Made by a program: the position numbers and the translations under genes. Below the pieces are notes generated by a model, which was given only the letters and a program-made list of their open reading frames with translations, was not told where the DNA came from and searched no databases. DNA of 64,000 nt from Nematopogon swammerdamellus (Eukaryota; Arthropoda; Insecta; Lepidoptera; Adelidae), in assembly GCA_946902875.1 (NCBI GenBank), contig OX336336.1, positions 7,224,545-7,288,544 of the forward strand. Reading direction: 5' to 3'. Positions 63,865 through 64,000 of this stretch are shown one piece after another; positions within the stretch are counted from its first letter, which is position 1; each line of letters begins with the position of its first letter.

Positions 63865-64000
63865 TATTTTTTTTTTATGTAAACCAGCATGGGCTGTGCC
63901 GAGGGACCAATGGTGCAGTCGACAGAGCCAAAATCACCTCTCCTCGCGAAACCACGCTCAGTTAGGTGCCATGCCAGCAGATTTGGGGACTGTTGCTAGG
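63865..64000 (-). repeat. SINE-like element cut by the window edge
   Basis: A T-rich run then ATGTAAACCAGCATGGGCTG, and GTTAGGTGCCATGCCAGCAG, which resembles the SINE-A segment CTAGGTGCCATGCCAGTG in reverse. It reads as the 3' part of a related SINE. Confidence 0.45.

Overview
The window looks like nuclear DNA of an insect, most probably a moth or butterfly (Lepidoptera). No long open reading frame is present. The sequence is dense with interspersed repeats of types I associate with lepidopteran genomes: a repeat carrying the motif GTGCGAGTCGGACTCGCGCA, Helitron ends of the form GCGGGCAAAAGCTAGT, non-LTR retrotransposon 3' ends with the phrase AAGTCCGCCTTTG, and several tRNA-headed SINEs. Species cannot be told from the sequence alone.

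Genes. The best coding evidence is a set of short minus-strand exon candidates with consensus splice sites: 62995-63177, 57295-57621, 21892-22028, 18945-19010 and a terminal exon 18586-18699. Their splice phases can be joined without breaking the frame, so most of the window may be introns of one minus-strand gene, one of them about 35 kb. I do not recognise the protein. A GC-rich block with a perfect palindromic CRE (63568-63585) lies upstream. This gene model is inference and has no expression or homology support here.

Repeats. I use local labels. SINE-A is about 370 bp with a tRNA-like head. SINE-B has a tRNA-Ser-like head. SINE-K is tRNA-headed with an AAAATGAAGAG-type tail. Rep-C is about 320 bp and ends in GTATGTATGT. 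LINE-R is a non-LTR ORF2 C-terminus of the WQWAGHVSRRDDDRW type, with a (GTCA)n tail. LINE-J is an ORF2 C-terminus of the WNALPAHLFP type. LINE-F is a 3' end with GTCCGCCTTTG and a (TTCTA)n tail. Rep-G is the GTGCGAGTCGGACTCGCGCA repeat. There are also Helitrons, TIR and foldback elements, a hexanucleotide array and a minisatellite.

Layout. 0-9 kb: scattered SINE and LINE fragments and a TTAA-flanked MITE. 9-18 kb: nested SINE-A copies, a duplicated repeat split by a LINE, a foldback MITE and the hexamer array. 18-23 kb: two or three exon candidates in fairly unique sequence. 23-45 kb: the densest TE mosaic, ending in a 0.5 kb minisatellite and paired hairpins. 45-53 kb: mainly rep-G and LINE scraps. 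53-63 kb: more unique sequence with a CpG-rich block, one large exon candidate and a very long perfect inverted duplication. 63-64 kb: exon candidate, candidate promoter and a SINE cut by the window edge.
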